Shown here: piece after piece, positions 16,203 through 25,446 of the stretch
How positions within the stretch are numbered: position 1 is the stretch's first letter
How the letters are laid out: each line of letters begins with the position of its first letter
Assembly: GCA_016716065.1 (NCBI GenBank)
Contig: JADJXA010000002.1
Span: forward strand, 248,001 to 312,000
DNA length: 64,000 bases
Reading direction: 5' to 3'
Source of the DNA: Candidatus Leptovillus gracilis
GTDB lineage: Bacteria; Chloroflexota; Anaerolineae; Promineifilales; Promineifilaceae
Program-made: the position numbers and the translations under genes
The notes under the pieces: generated by a model
Databases searched by the model: none
What the model saw: the letters and a program-made list of their open reading frames with translations, nothing else
Told to the model about the DNA's origin: nothing

Positions 16203-16932
16203 GGTGTGGTTGGCGGGTGGAGAAGCGGGCCAGGAGGATGAGGCTGGACAGCAGGATAAACAGGGCGGTGATTTGGGTGATATGGTAGCCGTCGGCTGTC
16301 AGCCAGGCGTTGTCGCGGAAGGCGTCCACAAAGAGCCGACCGGCGCTGTAGAGGATGGCCGTCAGCAAGAAGAGTTGGCCGGGAAAGGTGCGTCGGTCGG
16401 CGACGCGCCACCAGAGGGACAGGGCAGCCAGCCCGACAGCGACTTCGTATAGTTGTACGGGTTGGCGGCGGACGCCGAAGACGGGGATGCCCCAGGGCAT
16501 ACGGGTGAGTGTGCCGTAGCCGGGTCCGGCCAAAAAATCGGCCAGGCTGATGGTGAGAAAGGCGGTGAGCAGGCCGGGGGCCAGGGCGTCTAGGGTGGAC
16601 CAGAGGGGGAGTTGTTTGTAACGGCCGTAAAAAAACGCTGCCGCCACGCCAAAAAACAGACCGCCCCACAAGTTGTAGCCATTGGTCAACGGCCAGATAA
16701 TTCCCAGCAAGTTCGCCTGAAAAGCGGCCCAATATTCCAGCACAAACAACAACCGCGCCCCCACAAAGCCGGCCACCAGACCGGTCACAGTCAGGCCATA
16801 CGTCGCCGCTACGTTCAGGCGCAGTCGTTTGGCCGCCCGCTCGACGAGCGTCAGCGCCAGCCAAATGCCCAGCAGATAGACAAGTCCGGCGGTGGGAAAG
16901 ACAAAGGGTCCGAGGCTGAGGGTTGGGTACAT
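16186..16932 (-). CDS. lgt: Prolipoprotein diacylglyceryl transferase-like membrane protein
   Basis: A 248-residue, seven-helix membrane protein. It contains GYNLWGGLFFG and RRQPVQLYEVAVG, matching the Lgt motifs in which HPxQLYE precedes the catalytic helix, although the usual His is Gln here. A conserved-looking Arg follows in SAGRLFVDAFRDN. Lgt transfers diacylglycerol from phosphatidylglycerol to the lipobox Cys; the YceI-like protein here has such a lipobox. The gene follows tlpA in the same direction. Because of the His change, a related non-Lgt transferase is possible. Its stop comes from a word-repeat element. Confidence 0.78.
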   Translation of the reverse strand: MYPTLSLGPFVFPTAGLVYLLGIWLALTLVERAAKRLRLNVAATYGLTVTGLVAGFVGARLLFVLEYWAAFQANLLGIIWPLTNGYNLWGGLFFGVAAAFFYGRYKQLPLWSTLDALAPGLLTAFLTISLADFLAGPGYGTLTRMPWGIPVFGVRRQPVQLYEVAVGLAALSLWWRVADRRTFPGQLFLLTAILYSAGRLFVDAFRDNAWLTADGYHITQITALFILLSSLILLARFSTRQPHPLHNS

Positions 16933-16950
16933 AAACGGTAGAGTGGGAGT

Positions 16951-17021
16951 CAGTGTTCAGAGCTGGTTGCCCGAAGTGGCTATCACTGAACACTGATTAC
17001 TGAACACTGATCACTGTTCAC
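16951..17021. repeat. Word-repeat palindrome (CAGTGTTCAG/CTGAACACTG type)
   Basis: CAGTGTTCAG at the left is answered by CACTGAACACTGATTACTGAACACTGATCACTGTTCAC at the right. It lies between tlpA and lgt and belongs to the same family as 41114-41157 and part of the insertion in hisF. Confidence 0.75.
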
Positions 17022-17029
17022 TCGCTTGC

Positions 17030-17578
17030 TTAAGGCTTCTCCGCCAGCAGGCTGCTAATTCGGTCTTCCAGGACGGCTTGCGAGACGACGCCGACGATGA
17101 CTTCGCGGACCACGCCATCGGCGTCTACGAAGATGGTGGTGGGCAGGCTGTTGATGGTGTAACGCAGGTTTACGTCGTTGTCGTCGTCTACCAACAGCGG
17201 GTAGCCAATGGCTTGCCGTGTCGCAAAGTCGCGTACGGTGGTTAACGATTCGCCCTGATTGACGCCAAGAATGGTGGCACGGCCGTTAAATTTCATCTGC
17301 GCCCGCGTAAAAAAGGGCATTTCCACCCGGCATGGTCCGCACCAACTGGCCCAGAAATTTAACACTACCGGCTGTCCGCGATACGCACTGAGGGTGTGGG
17401 TTTCGCCCAGAACGGTGGGCAGCGTAAAATCCGGCGCCAGATGTCCCACAATCGGCGCTTCTGTTAGCGTCGGGGTTTGAGCCTGACGAACATCTTCCTT
17501 AGACAGCACAATCCAGCCGCCGCCCAACAGCGCCGCCACCACAATCCAGATGGCCCATTCATACCTGTTACGCAGCAT
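17030..17578 (-). CDS. TlpA/ResA-family thioredoxin-like protein
   Basis: A 182-residue membrane-anchored thiol:disulfide oxidoreductase. It has one N-terminal helix (WAIWIVVAALLGGGWIVL), then APDFTLPTVLGE and the redox centre FWASWCGPCRVEMP (WCGPC) near residue 80, and the cis-Pro loop SLPTTIFVD. Such proteins reduce apocytochrome c or other extracytoplasmic disulfides. The first 11 bp overlap the end of rimO, showing translational coupling. No cytochrome c maturation genes are visible nearby. Confidence 0.9.
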   Translation of the reverse strand: MLRNRYEWAIWIVVAALLGGGWIVLSKEDVRQAQTPTLTEAPIVGHLAPDFTLPTVLGETHTLSAYRGQPVVLNFWASWCGPCRVEMPFFTRAQMKFNGRATILGVNQGESLTTVRDFATRQAIGYPLLVDDDNDVNLRYTINSLPTTIFVDADGVVREVIVGVVSQAVLEDRISSLLAEKP

Positions 17579-18956
17579 TGAGTGTCAATCCGAAATCTGA
17601 AACTGGCAAACCAATATCTGGCGTGCCGGTGAGGTCGTAGGTCATCGCTCCGTCAATACGGATGGGGACCAGTTCGCCCAGCGGCAGTTCGCCGGGGATT
17701 AATACCAGGCCGTCAATTTCTGGCGCGTCGCGGTAGCTGCGGCCGATGCTGACGTTATCGCCGTAGCCTTCAATCAACACTGGCAAGGTGCGCCCTACCT
17801 GCGCCTGATTGCGCGTCAGGGAGATATGCTGCTGCAAGGCCATCAATTCGCCCTGACGCGCCTCTTTGACTTCTTGGGGCACTTGCCAGGATACGCTGGC
17901 CGAGGGGGTAGAGGCTTCGTAGGAGTAGGTGAACGCGCCGACCCTGTCGAACTGCAAATCACGCACAAACTGTTTTAAGCCGTCAAACTCCTCATCCGTT
18001 TCGCCGGGGTAGCCGACGATGAAGGTGGTGCGGATGGCGATGTCGGGCACGGCGCGGCGCAGTTTTTCCAGCGTGCCGTAGACCCATTCGATATTGGCCG
18101 GGCGGCGCATCCGCTTCAGCGTTTCGCGGTGGCCGTGCTGCAAGGGGATGTCCAGATAAGGCAAGATTTGCGGGTGGGTGGCCATCGTTTCGATGAGTTC
18201 ATCGGTGACGTAGCCGGGATAGGCGTACATCAGGCGAATCCAGGGGATGTCGGGCGCGGCGTTAACGATGTCTTGCAGCAGTTGGCTGAGGCCGTTTTTT
18301 AGGCCCAGGTCGTGGCCGTAGTCGGTGGTGTCTTGGGCGATGAGGATGAGTTCTTGCATCCCGGCGTCTTGCAGGCGGCGGGCTTCGGCGATGATGGCCT
18401 GGGGTGGGCGGCTGACGTGGGTTCCTTTGATTTGAGGGATGGCGCAGAAGGCGCACGGCCGTCTACAGCCATCGGATATTTTGAGGTAGGCGCTGCGACC
18501 TTGCACGGCCGTTCGCAACACCCCCGGCTCATCGCGGCCCACCGTCGTCGCCTCGTCGGGCAGGTGATAGAGCGGTTCGGGGTGTTTGCTGCGCCGGAGT
18601 CGGCGCACGAAGCGCACAATATCCATCCAGCGGCGCGTGCCAATCACTCCATCCACACCCGGCGCCCACTCCACCACTTCCGCGCCGTAGCGCTGCGCCA
18701 TGCAGCCAGCGGCAATCAGCAGTTGATTGGGCTGCTTTAATTCAGCCAGTTCGCGCAGAGCAGCGATAGATTCCTGGCGCGCGTCTTCAATAAACCCGCA
18801 AGTATTGACGATGAGGACACTGGCGTCTTCCGGGTCGGTGACGCCGGAAAAACCTGCTTTGTAGAGCAGGCTGGCCATGCTTTCAGAGTCCACTGTATTT
18901 TTGCTACAGCCGAGACTGAGCAAGAAAAAGTTCTTCTTCTGTTGTTGTTTGCTCAT
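17568..18956 (-). CDS. rimO: Ribosomal protein uS12 methylthiotransferase
   Basis: A 462-residue radical-SAM enzyme that methylthiolates an Asp of ribosomal protein S12. The N-terminal UPF0004 domain carries the three auxiliary-cluster cysteines in SLGCSKN (Cys17), NTCGFI and AAGCMAQR. The radical-SAM cluster motif is CRRPCAFCAIP, and a C-terminal TRAM domain binds S12. DGCRRPCAFC together with LGCSKNTVDSE favours RimO over MiaB. The C-terminal end (PVSDFGLTLNAA) contains a GATTTCGGATT word like the repeats elsewhere in the window, so its tail may be repeat-derived. It overlaps tlpA by 11 bp. Confidence 0.94.
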   Translation of the reverse strand: MSKQQQKKNFFLLSLGCSKNTVDSESMASLLYKAGFSGVTDPEDASVLIVNTCGFIEDARQESIAALRELAELKQPNQLLIAAGCMAQRYGAEVVEWAPGVDGVIGTRRWMDIVRFVRRLRRSKHPEPLYHLPDEATTVGRDEPGVLRTAVQGRSAYLKISDGCRRPCAFCAIPQIKGTHVSRPPQAIIAEARRLQDAGMQELILIAQDTTDYGHDLGLKNGLSQLLQDIVNAAPDIPWIRLMYAYPGYVTDELIETMATHPQILPYLDIPLQHGHRETLKRMRRPANIEWVYGTLEKLRRAVPDIAIRTTFIVGYPGETDEEFDGLKQFVRDLQFDRVGAFTYSYEASTPSASVSWQVPQEVKEARQGELMALQQHISLTRNQAQVGRTLPVLIEGYGDNVSIGRSYRDAPEIDGLVLIPGELPLGELVPIRIDGAMTYDLTGTPDIGLPVSDFGLTLNAA

Positions 18957-19024
18957 GGGGTAAGAGAAAAATGAGAAGGAAGAGGAGCTTCGCCTTCTTC
19001 TTTCTCATGTCTTATGTCTCATTT

Positions 19025-19951
19025 CTAATTATTGGTTGTGCGCCAGATTTCTTCTTTGTTTTCGCCGCGATTGCCCATTCGCCCCCAGGCAATGTCGTTG
19101 ATGGTGACAAACACGCCGACGGCGTTGCCGGTGTTGACTTTGGCTTCGCGGGTGGCCGTCCATTCGTAGGGTGGATCGCCATTTTTGACCCAACCGCTGA
19201 ATACCACGTCGCCATCAATGGTCACTTCCATCCAGGTGCGTTCGGTGATGTCCAGACGGAGTTTGATTTCGTCGAGGGTGGCGGGCAGTGACGGCCGTGT
19301 CGGCAGCGGCGCCGGTGTGGCGTCGAAATTATTGCGGTTGGTGGAGGTGACCACGTTGCCGGGCACAAAGATGGGCTGCTGGTCGGCTGTGGGCGTTTGG
19401 CTCTCGGTGGCGGCGGCGGTGGCGGTAGCCTCGGCGCGGTTGGTAATGTTCAACAGCGCGTCGTTGATGCCATCGGTGATCGCTGCCGAGCCATCACCAT
19501 TGCCCATAAACAAGGGCACAAAGCGGTTGGCTACCAGAGCTACGGCAATTATCAGGGCGATGACGATGATCACCCGTAAGGCCGATTCCGGGTCGCGCCG
19601 CTGTCCAACGTCCACCTCGACATTGACCGGATCGTAAAATACGGGGGAATCGAAATCTATGGGCGGCAACTTTTTGCTGCTGCTACCATTGGTTGGGGCG
19701 GCTGCTTTGGTTGGCAGGCGGCTGAGAGTACTCTCGTAGCGGTCTAGCAGCGGCTGCGGGTCCAGCCCCAGGTAACGGGCATAGTTGCGCAGGAAGCCGC
19801 GTGCGTGAACCGGCGTCGGCAGGGCGTTATAATCGCCGCTTTCCAGCGATTTTAGATATTTCGCATTGATGCGAATTTCTTCTTGAACATCCTCCAGGGT
19901 AAAGCCTTTGGTTTCGCGGGCTTCGCGAAGGATGTGTCCGAGTTCGTCCAT
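19025..19951 (-). CDS. rodZ: RodZ-like cytoskeletal/helix-turn-helix membrane protein
   Basis: A 308-residue protein. The N-terminal HTH_25 domain (MDELGHILREARETKGFTLEDVQEE to FLRNYARYLGLDP) is the MreB-binding, Xre-like fold of RodZ. One transmembrane helix follows (about 126-148). After a Thr/Ala/Pro-rich linker comes a C-terminal DUF4115 beta-domain (LRLDITERTWMEVTIDGDVVFSG). RodZ links MreB to the elongasome and helps set cell shape. It lies between rplI and rimO on the same strand. Confidence 0.86.
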   Translation of the reverse strand: MDELGHILREARETKGFTLEDVQEEIRINAKYLKSLESGDYNALPTPVHARGFLRNYARYLGLDPQPLLDRYESTLSRLPTKAAAPTNGSSSKKLPPIDFDSPVFYDPVNVEVDVGQRRDPESALRVIIVIALIIAVALVANRFVPLFMGNGDGSAAITDGINDALLNITNRAEATATAAATESQTPTADQQPIFVPGNVVTSTNRNNFDATPAPLPTRPSLPATLDEIKLRLDITERTWMEVTIDGDVVFSGWVKNGDPPYEWTATREAKVNTGNAVGVFVTINDIAWGRMGNRGENKEEIWRTTNN

Positions 19952-20040
19952 ACTAAAAAAAAGTCACTGATGCAGACCAGTGACTTGGAAGGCAGGCGTT
20001 CATGATGACGGCCGCATGGTGTGCCCGTTGGCAGTTAGGA

Positions 20041-20586
20041 TTAGAATGCGTCTTCGAATTCTTCATACGCATCAAATTCGTCTACTTCTTCTTCGTAGAC
20101 GGTGGGGGCAACGGCCGTTACTTCGGCGGCCGTCTCTTCAACCGCTTCAGACTCGATGATCACCGTTACATGGGGGTGAATTTCACCGGTCAGGCGCACC
20201 ACCACTTTATGAGTGCCCAACTGACGCAGCGGATCTTCGCCCACTTTGCGCCGGTCAATTTCTATGCCCAATGCCTCATTCAACGCATCGGCCACCTGGG
20301 CGGTGGTGATAGAACCATACAATTTCCCGGTTTCGCCGGCGCGCGCCGTAAACGTCAGGGTAACGCCTTCGATTTGAACAGCCAGGGCTTCATATTCGGC
20401 GCGGATTTGGGCGCGGCGCGCTTCGGCCTTTTTACGCCAGACAGTGGCCTGGTTCATGGCTCCGGCGGTTGCTTTTACGGCAAACCCCTTGGGAATCAGG
20501 TAATTGCGACCAAACCCAGGCGCAACTTCGTGGATCTCGCCCGCCAAACCCAAATTATCTACATCTTCTTTCAACAGCACCTTCAT
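20041..20586 (-). CDS. rplI: 50S ribosomal protein bL9
   Basis: A 181-residue L9 with the N-terminal signature MKVLLKEDVDNLGLAGEIHEVAPGFGRNYLIPKG, the long connecting helix and the C-terminal domain. It is longer than the usual roughly 150 residues because of a Glu/Asp-rich tail (YEEEVDEFDAYEEFEDAF). The start at 20586 is set by the conserved MKVLL and a GGAG 11 bases upstream; 25 codons of open frame further upstream are not L9. It is first in the minus-strand run to rodZ, rimO, tlpA and lgt. Confidence 0.95.
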   Translation of the reverse strand: MKVLLKEDVDNLGLAGEIHEVAPGFGRNYLIPKGFAVKATAGAMNQATVWRKKAEARRAQIRAEYEALAVQIEGVTLTFTARAGETGKLYGSITTAQVADALNEALGIEIDRRKVGEDPLRQLGTHKVVVRLTGEIHPHVTVIIESEAVEETAAEVTAVAPTVYEEEVDEFDAYEEFEDAF

Positions 20587-20624
20587 AGCTGAGTACTCTC
20601 CAATTAAAAAATTTGCAGCGAGTG

Positions 20625-20653
20625 ATCCTATCAGACGTGGCGGATTTTGACAA
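20625..20653 (-). promoter_or_regulatory. rplI promoter
   Basis: On the minus strand, TTGTCA (20653-20648), a 17-bp spacer, then TAGGAT (20630-20625), about 39 bp before the rplI start. Confidence 0.65.
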
Positions 20654-20792
20654 CAAGGCAACAGCGTTTTCTAAAGACCAGACTATTCTCGCCCACTACC
20701 CACAGGCTAGATGGTGAATGGGGCGGAACGGCCGTTTCCCCTCCCTCTCTCCCCTTGTGCTATACTAACGCACAGCCAAACCGAATACCCGG

Positions 20793-20830
20793 ACGCCTCC
20801 GTTTTCTCTGTGTCTCTGCGCCTCGGCGTT
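20793..20830. repeat. Half element of the CTCCGCG/CTCTGCG word class
   Basis: CCTCCGTTTTCTCTGTGTCTCTGCGCCTCGGCGTTAA resembles one arm of the elements at 42197 and 44848. It sits directly before the icmF ribosome binding site. Confidence 0.5.
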
Positions 20831-20853
20831 AAATTCTTGTTTTGAGGAGAATC

Positions 20854-23800
20854 ATGCAACCAATTCCCCCCTATTCCCCCACCAACAAAATTCGCATTGT
20901 CACCGCCGGCAGCCTGTTCGACGGCCACGACGCCGCCATCAACATTATGCGCCGCATCTTGCAAGCCAGCGGCGGCGAGGTGATTCACCTGGGCCATAAC
21001 CGCAGCGTGCAGGAGATTGTGAACACGGCCGTACAAGAAGACGCCCAAGCCATCGCCATCACCAGCTACCAGGGCGGCCACCTGGAATTCTTCAAATATA
21101 TGTACGACCTGCTCCACGAGCAGGGCTGCGGCCACATCAAAATTTTCGGCGGCGGCGGCGGCACCATTTTGCCCGACGAAGCCGCCGAACTGCACGCCTA
21201 TGGCATCACGCGCATTTACTCGCCCGACGACGGCCGTTCCCTGGGCCTGCAAGGCATGATCAACGACCTGCTGCAACAAGCCGACTTCCCCACCGGCAAG
21301 CTGGATGTGGGCAAATGGAAAGAGGCCATTACGGAAGCGTATGATGGATTTCGGATTGCGGATTGCGGATTGCGGAATGGCGATTCCCAAATCCGCAATC
21401 CGCAATCCGCAATCCGCAAGTGGGTAACTAACCGCGCTCTGGCCCGCCTGATTTCCGCCGTGGAGAATGAGCCCGAGTTGGTGCAGCCGATTATGGATGA
21501 GGTGCATCGGCGGTTGGCCGGGTTAACGGCCGTGCCCGTTCTAGGCATCACCGGCACCGGCGGCGCGGGCAAATCGTCGCTGGTGGATGAGTTGGTGCGC
21601 CGCTTCTTGCTCGATTTTCCCGACAAAGAGATCGCCATCGTCAGCGTAGACCCGTCCAAGCGGCGCACCGGCGGCGCGCTGCTCGGCGACCGCATCCGCA
21701 TGAATTCGGTTTACCACGAGCGGGTGTATATGCGTTCATTGGCAACGCGGCAGAGCAATCTGGCCCTCTCGCGCCACATCCGTGAAGTGCTGGCGATTTT
21801 GCAGGCGGCCCAATTCGACCTCATTGTCCTGGAGACGTCCGGCATCGGCCAATCGGACACGGAGATTGTGGATTTTGCCGACGCCACCTTGTACGTGATG
21901 ACGCCAGAGTATGGCGCGGCGACGCAGTTGGAGAAGATTGACATGCTGGACTTTGCCGACGTGATCGCGCTGAATAAATTTGACAAGCGCGGGGCGCAGG
22001 ACGCGCTGCGCGATGTGCAGAAGCAGTACCAGCGCAACCATCAATTGTGGGCGCAATCGCTGGAGCAGATGCCGGTTTACGGCACAATCGCCAGCCAGTT
22101 TAATGATCCAGGCACGAATCGGTTGTATACGGCCGTCATGCGCACCATCGCCCACAAGAGCGGGGGGGCGTTGGAACCCCATTGGCAGCCCGGCGAAGAG
22201 ATGTCGGAGAAGGTGTTTATCATCCCGCCGGCCCGCGTGCGCTATCTGAGCGAGATTGCGGAGACGATTCGGGGATACGGCCGTTGGGCGGAAGGGCAGG
22301 CCCGGTTGGCGGACAGATTGTATGGGTTGCGGGAAGCGATAACGGCCGTGCGCACCGCCAATCGCCCCGACAGCCAGAAATTAGCCCAGGAATTGGAATC
22401 GCTCTACGCCCAGGCCAGCCTGGATTTAGACCGGCACAACCAGCAAATTCTCGCTGGCTGGGCGGCCAAAAAGGCGCAATACACCGGGGATGAGTATGTC
22501 TATCAGGTGCGCGGGCGGGATGTGTGCGTGCCCACCAAAACAGAATCACTCTCCCACACCAAAGTGCCCAAGGTGATGCTGCCCCGCTACACCGGTGGGG
22601 GGGATATTTTGCGCTGGAGTTTGCAGGAGAATGTGCCCGGCGAATTTCCCTACACGGCCGGCGTCTTCCCCTTCAAGCGCACGGCCGAAGACCCGACGCG
22701 CATGTTTGCCGGCGAAGGCGGCCCGGAGCGCACCAACAAACGCTTCCACTACGTCTCGTTGGGCATGCCCGCCAAACGCCTCTCTACGGCCTTCGATTCG
22801 GTGACGCTGTATGGCGAAGACCCAGACCATCGCCCGGACATTTATGGCAAGGTGGGCAACTCCGGCGTCTCCATCGCCAGCCTGGACGATGCCAAGAAGC
22901 TGTACAGCGGCTTTAACTTGTGCGACCCGGCTACGTCGGTGAGCATGACGATTAACGGCCCGGCGCCGACGATGCTGGCGTTTTTTCTGAATACGGCCGT
23001 TGACCAACAATGTGAACTGTACATCCGCCAACACGGCCTGGAACACCTGGTAGAGGCCAAAAAACGGGAACTTTACGATGACCGCAACCTGCCCCGGCCG
23101 CGCTACAATGGCGACCTGCCCGAAGGCAACGATGGCCTGGGGCTGATGCTGCTTGGTTTGACCGGCGATCAGGTGCTGCCACCCGACGTGTATGCGCCCA
23201 TTAAGGCCCGCGCCCTCTCCACCGCTCGTGGCACAGTGCAGGCCGACATCCTCAAAGAAGACCAAGCGCAAAATACCTGCATCTTCTCCACCGAGTTCGC
23301 TCTGCGGCTGATGGGCGACATCCAGCAATATTTCATTGATCACCGCGTGCGCAACTTCTACAGCGTCTCGATTTCCGGCTACCACATTGCCGAGGCAGGG
23401 GCCAATCCCATCAGCCAGCTGGCCTTCACCCTGGCGAATGGCTTCACCTTTGTGGAGTATTATCTGGCGCGGGGCATGGACGTGAACGAATTCGCGCCCA
23501 ATTTCTCCTTCTTCTTTTCCAATGGCATGGACCCGGAATATGCGGTGATCGGCCGGGTGGCGCGGCGCATTTGGGCGAAGGCGATGAAGTTGAAATACGG
23601 GGCCGACGAGCGGGCGCAAAAGTTGAAGTACCACATTCAGACGAGCGGCCGTTCCCTGCACGCGCAGGAAATCGGCTTTAACGACATCCGCACCACCTTG
23701 CAAGCCCTCTACGCCATTTATGACAACTGCAATTCGCTGCACACCAACGCCTACGACGAGGCCATCACCACGCCCACGGAGGAATCGGTGCGCCGGGCGA

Positions 23801-24328
23801 TGGCGATCCAGCTTATCATCAACAAGGAGTTGGGGCTGGCGAAAAATGAGAATCCGCTGCAAGGGGCGTTCATCATCGAGGAGTTGACCGATTTGGTGGA
23901 GGAGGCGGTGCTGGTGGAGTTTGACCGCATTACGGAGCGCGGCGGCGTGTTGGGAGCGATGGAGACGATGTACCAGCGGGGCAAAATCCAGGAGGAGTCG
24001 CTCTATTATGAGCAACTCAAGCATACCGGCGAATTGCCGATCATCGGCGTGAACACCTTCCTGTCGGACGCGGGTTCGCCGACGATTGTACCGGGTGAGG
24101 TGATTCGCTCGACGACGGCCGAAAAGGAGTTTCAGATTGAGCAGGTGCGGGGGTTACACGGTCGTTTCCCCGACCAGGCAGCCGCTCAATTACGCACTTT
24201 GCAGCAGACGGCCAGTTCACAACGAAAATATGTTCACGGCGCTGATGGAGGCGGTGAAGGTCTGCTCGCTGGGGCAGATTACGGCGGCGCTTTACGAAGT
24301 AGGCGGGCAGTATCGGCGGAATATGTGA
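20854..24328 (+). CDS. icmF: Fused isobutyryl-CoA mutase (IcmF), apparent frameshift near its end
   Basis: A B12-dependent acyl-CoA mutase with all parts in one chain. The adenosylcobalamin-binding domain comes first (SLFDGHDAAINIMRRIL, about 1-150). A MeaB-like G-protein chaperone follows (GITGTGGAGKSSL Walker A, SVDPSKRRTGGALLGDR). The large mutase barrel begins near 590 (PYTAGVFPFKRTAEDPTRMFAGEGGPE). It interconverts isobutyryl- and butyryl-CoA or similar. ATG 20854 follows GAGGAGA. The expected C-terminus (NENMFTALMEAVKVCSLGQITAALYEVGGQYRRNM, 24222-24325) is in the +1 frame. The extra base is probably the A at 24214, inside ACGGCC-A-GTTCAC. Uncorrected, the frame runs on to 24420. A word-repeat palindrome inserts about 25 residues between the B12 and GTPase domains. 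Confidence 0.93.
21346..21419. repeat. In-frame word-repeat palindrome inside icmF (GGATTGC/GCAATCC)
   Basis: GGATTTCGGATTGCGGATTGCGGATTGCGG is mirrored by AAATCCGCAATCCGCAATCCGCAATCCGC around AATGGCGATTCC. It is translated as GFRIADCGLRNGDSQIRNPQ and SAIRK, between the B12 and G-domain modules. Confidence 0.9.
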
Positions 24329-24395
24329 GGCTTGACGATTGGGCGATAGTCTGTGTTATGCTATGGCAAGCCATTTATGGAGGTCTTTATGGGCA

Positions 24396-24647
24396 ATGTC
24401 ACCATGCAATTTACAGTTAACAGATCGCACCTACCGCGCCTTGCGGCAGGCGGCGGCGCGTTCGCAAAAGACGGAAGATCAGGTTTTGCTGGATGCTTTG
24501 CAGGATTATTTGGCGAAAACGGCCGTTGCCAATCCATTATTGGGCTTGTTTGCCGATGATCCGGCATTGCTCGATGCTGTGACTGAGGCCACACTGCTTG
24601 ACCGTGAGCAGAGCCAGTTTCGTTTGGAGGATGAAGCAGGTGGATAA
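24396..24647 (+). CDS. Antitoxin-like protein of a decayed VapBC-type pair
   Basis: An 83-residue protein starting at ATG 24396 (GGAGG 12 bases upstream): NLQLTDRTYRALRQAAARSQKTEDQVLLDALQDYLAK. The N-terminal part looks like a ribbon-helix-helix or copG-like segment and the C-terminus is acidic. It overlaps the following truncated PIN-domain reading frame, the usual antitoxin-toxin order. The family is assigned from layout rather than a strong motif. Because the toxin is broken, it may act as a stand-alone regulator or be decaying. Confidence 0.6.
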   Translation: MSPCNLQLTDRTYRALRQAAARSQKTEDQVLLDALQDYLAKTAVANPLLGLFADDPALLDAVTEATLLDREQSQFRLEDEAGG

Positions 24648-24744
24648 GACTTTGCTTGACACGGATATGCTGTCCGAAATCATGAAGGCTAAAGATGCGC
24701 AGGTCGTGGCAACGGCCGTTCCCCACATCCCTATCCCCCTATGA
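24640..24744 (+). pseudogene. Truncated PIN-domain (VapC-like) toxin remnant
   Basis: From GTG 24640 the frame reads KTLLDTDMLSEIMKAKDAQVVA, the first strand and helix of a VapC PIN domain with its first catalytic Asp. It then runs straight into an ACGGCCGT site and stops at 24744 after 34 residues, whereas whole VapCs have about 130. The remaining three acidic residues are missing, so no nuclease activity is expected. Confidence 0.7.
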
Positions 24745-24804
24745 AGCGTAAAGGGGCAAACGACCGTTTCCCCCCATCCTATATTTCTCATCAAGAGGAT
24801 GCCC

Positions 24805-25083
24805 ATGAAAATTAACTTCTTTGCCACCCTGCGCCAGATTACCGGCCAGAAGACAGTAGAATTCAACGTGCCAGAGGACACAGCCGTCATGGACCTGGTA
24901 GAAATCGTGGTGACCCGCTTTCCGCCCATGCGTGCGGAACTGCTGGATGAGGATGGCAATTTGTACCGCCATGTGCATGTATTTGTGAACGGCCGTGACG
25001 CTCCTTACCTGGAAAATGGCCTGGACACCACCATACAACCAGAAGACGTGGTCAACATTTTCCCGGCAGTGGGCGGCGGCTGA
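24805..25083 (+). CDS. MoaD/ubiquitin-like sulfur carrier
   Basis: A 92-residue beta-grasp protein: MKINFFATLRQITGQKTVEF, then VFVNGRDAPYLENGLDTTIQPEDVVNIFPAVGGG, ending in the diglycine that is adenylated and thiocarboxylated by a MoeB/ThiF-like enzyme. It could supply sulfur for the pyranopterin of molybdenum or tungsten cofactor. The start at 24805 is chosen because AGAGG lies six bases upstream; ATG 24799 would touch it. The next gene overlaps by one base (TGATG), and an AOR gene faces it, suggesting that this copy serves the tungstopterin enzyme. Confidence 0.87.
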   Translation: MKINFFATLRQITGQKTVEFNVPEDTAVMDLVEIVVTRFPPMRAELLDEDGNLYRHVHVFVNGRDAPYLENGLDTTIQPEDVVNIFPAVGGG

Positions 25084-25340
25084 TGGCGGCAATCAATCGC
25101 ATTATTCGTGGCATTCCGGCCTGGCTGATGGGCGAGTATTTGCAAGAGATGGGTGGCGTGGCGGCGGGGGACGGCCGTTATACCCATCCCCAATGGTCCG
25201 CCACCGTCCAGCAAATCGAAGATTACCAGCTTGGCGCCCTGCGCGTCGGCCAGATCCAATTTCTGGTCGAGATTGAAGACGAGGCCCTGCCCCACTTTCA
25301 AAAACGGCTGGACCTCAAACTGCTGCGCGGCGGTGGCTAA
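25083..25340 (+). CDS. Small protein partner of MoaD, possibly DUF1952-like
   Basis: An 85-residue protein: IRGIPAWLMGEYLQEMGG, then QIEDYQLGALRVGQIQFLVEIE and a C-terminal LKLLRGGG. It starts within the moaD stop codon, so the two are translationally coupled. The length and pattern resemble what I recall of DUF1952 proteins found near moaD in Thermus-type genomes, but I cannot verify this. A role in tungstopterin synthesis or AOR maturation is inferred from the MoaD coupling and the convergent AOR gene. Confidence 0.65.
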   Translation: MAAINRIIRGIPAWLMGEYLQEMGGVAAGDGRYTHPQWSATVQQIEDYQLGALRVGQIQFLVEIEDEALPHFQKRLDLKLLRGGG

Positions 25341-25381
25341 CCCCAGTAAGGCGATTTTCCAAATCGCCCCACAAAACAAAA

Positions 25382-25422
25382 ACGGCCTGGCTGAATAAGT
25401 TTGCTCTGTTCAGCCAGGCCGT
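25382..25422. terminator. Long-stem terminator between the moaD pair and AOR
   Basis: ACGGCCTGGCTGAA (25382-25395) pairs perfectly with TTCAGCCAGGCCGT (25409-25422). In the AOR direction (minus) it is followed by TTTTTGTTTTGT, a good terminator. In the plus direction there is no T run. Confidence 0.85.
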
Positions 25423-25446
25423 ATCATCTGCGCTATCACAAAGCGT

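Noticed and set aside
20707..24024. Long minus-strand frames opposite icmF
   Set aside because: Antisense shadows of a strongly conserved gene.
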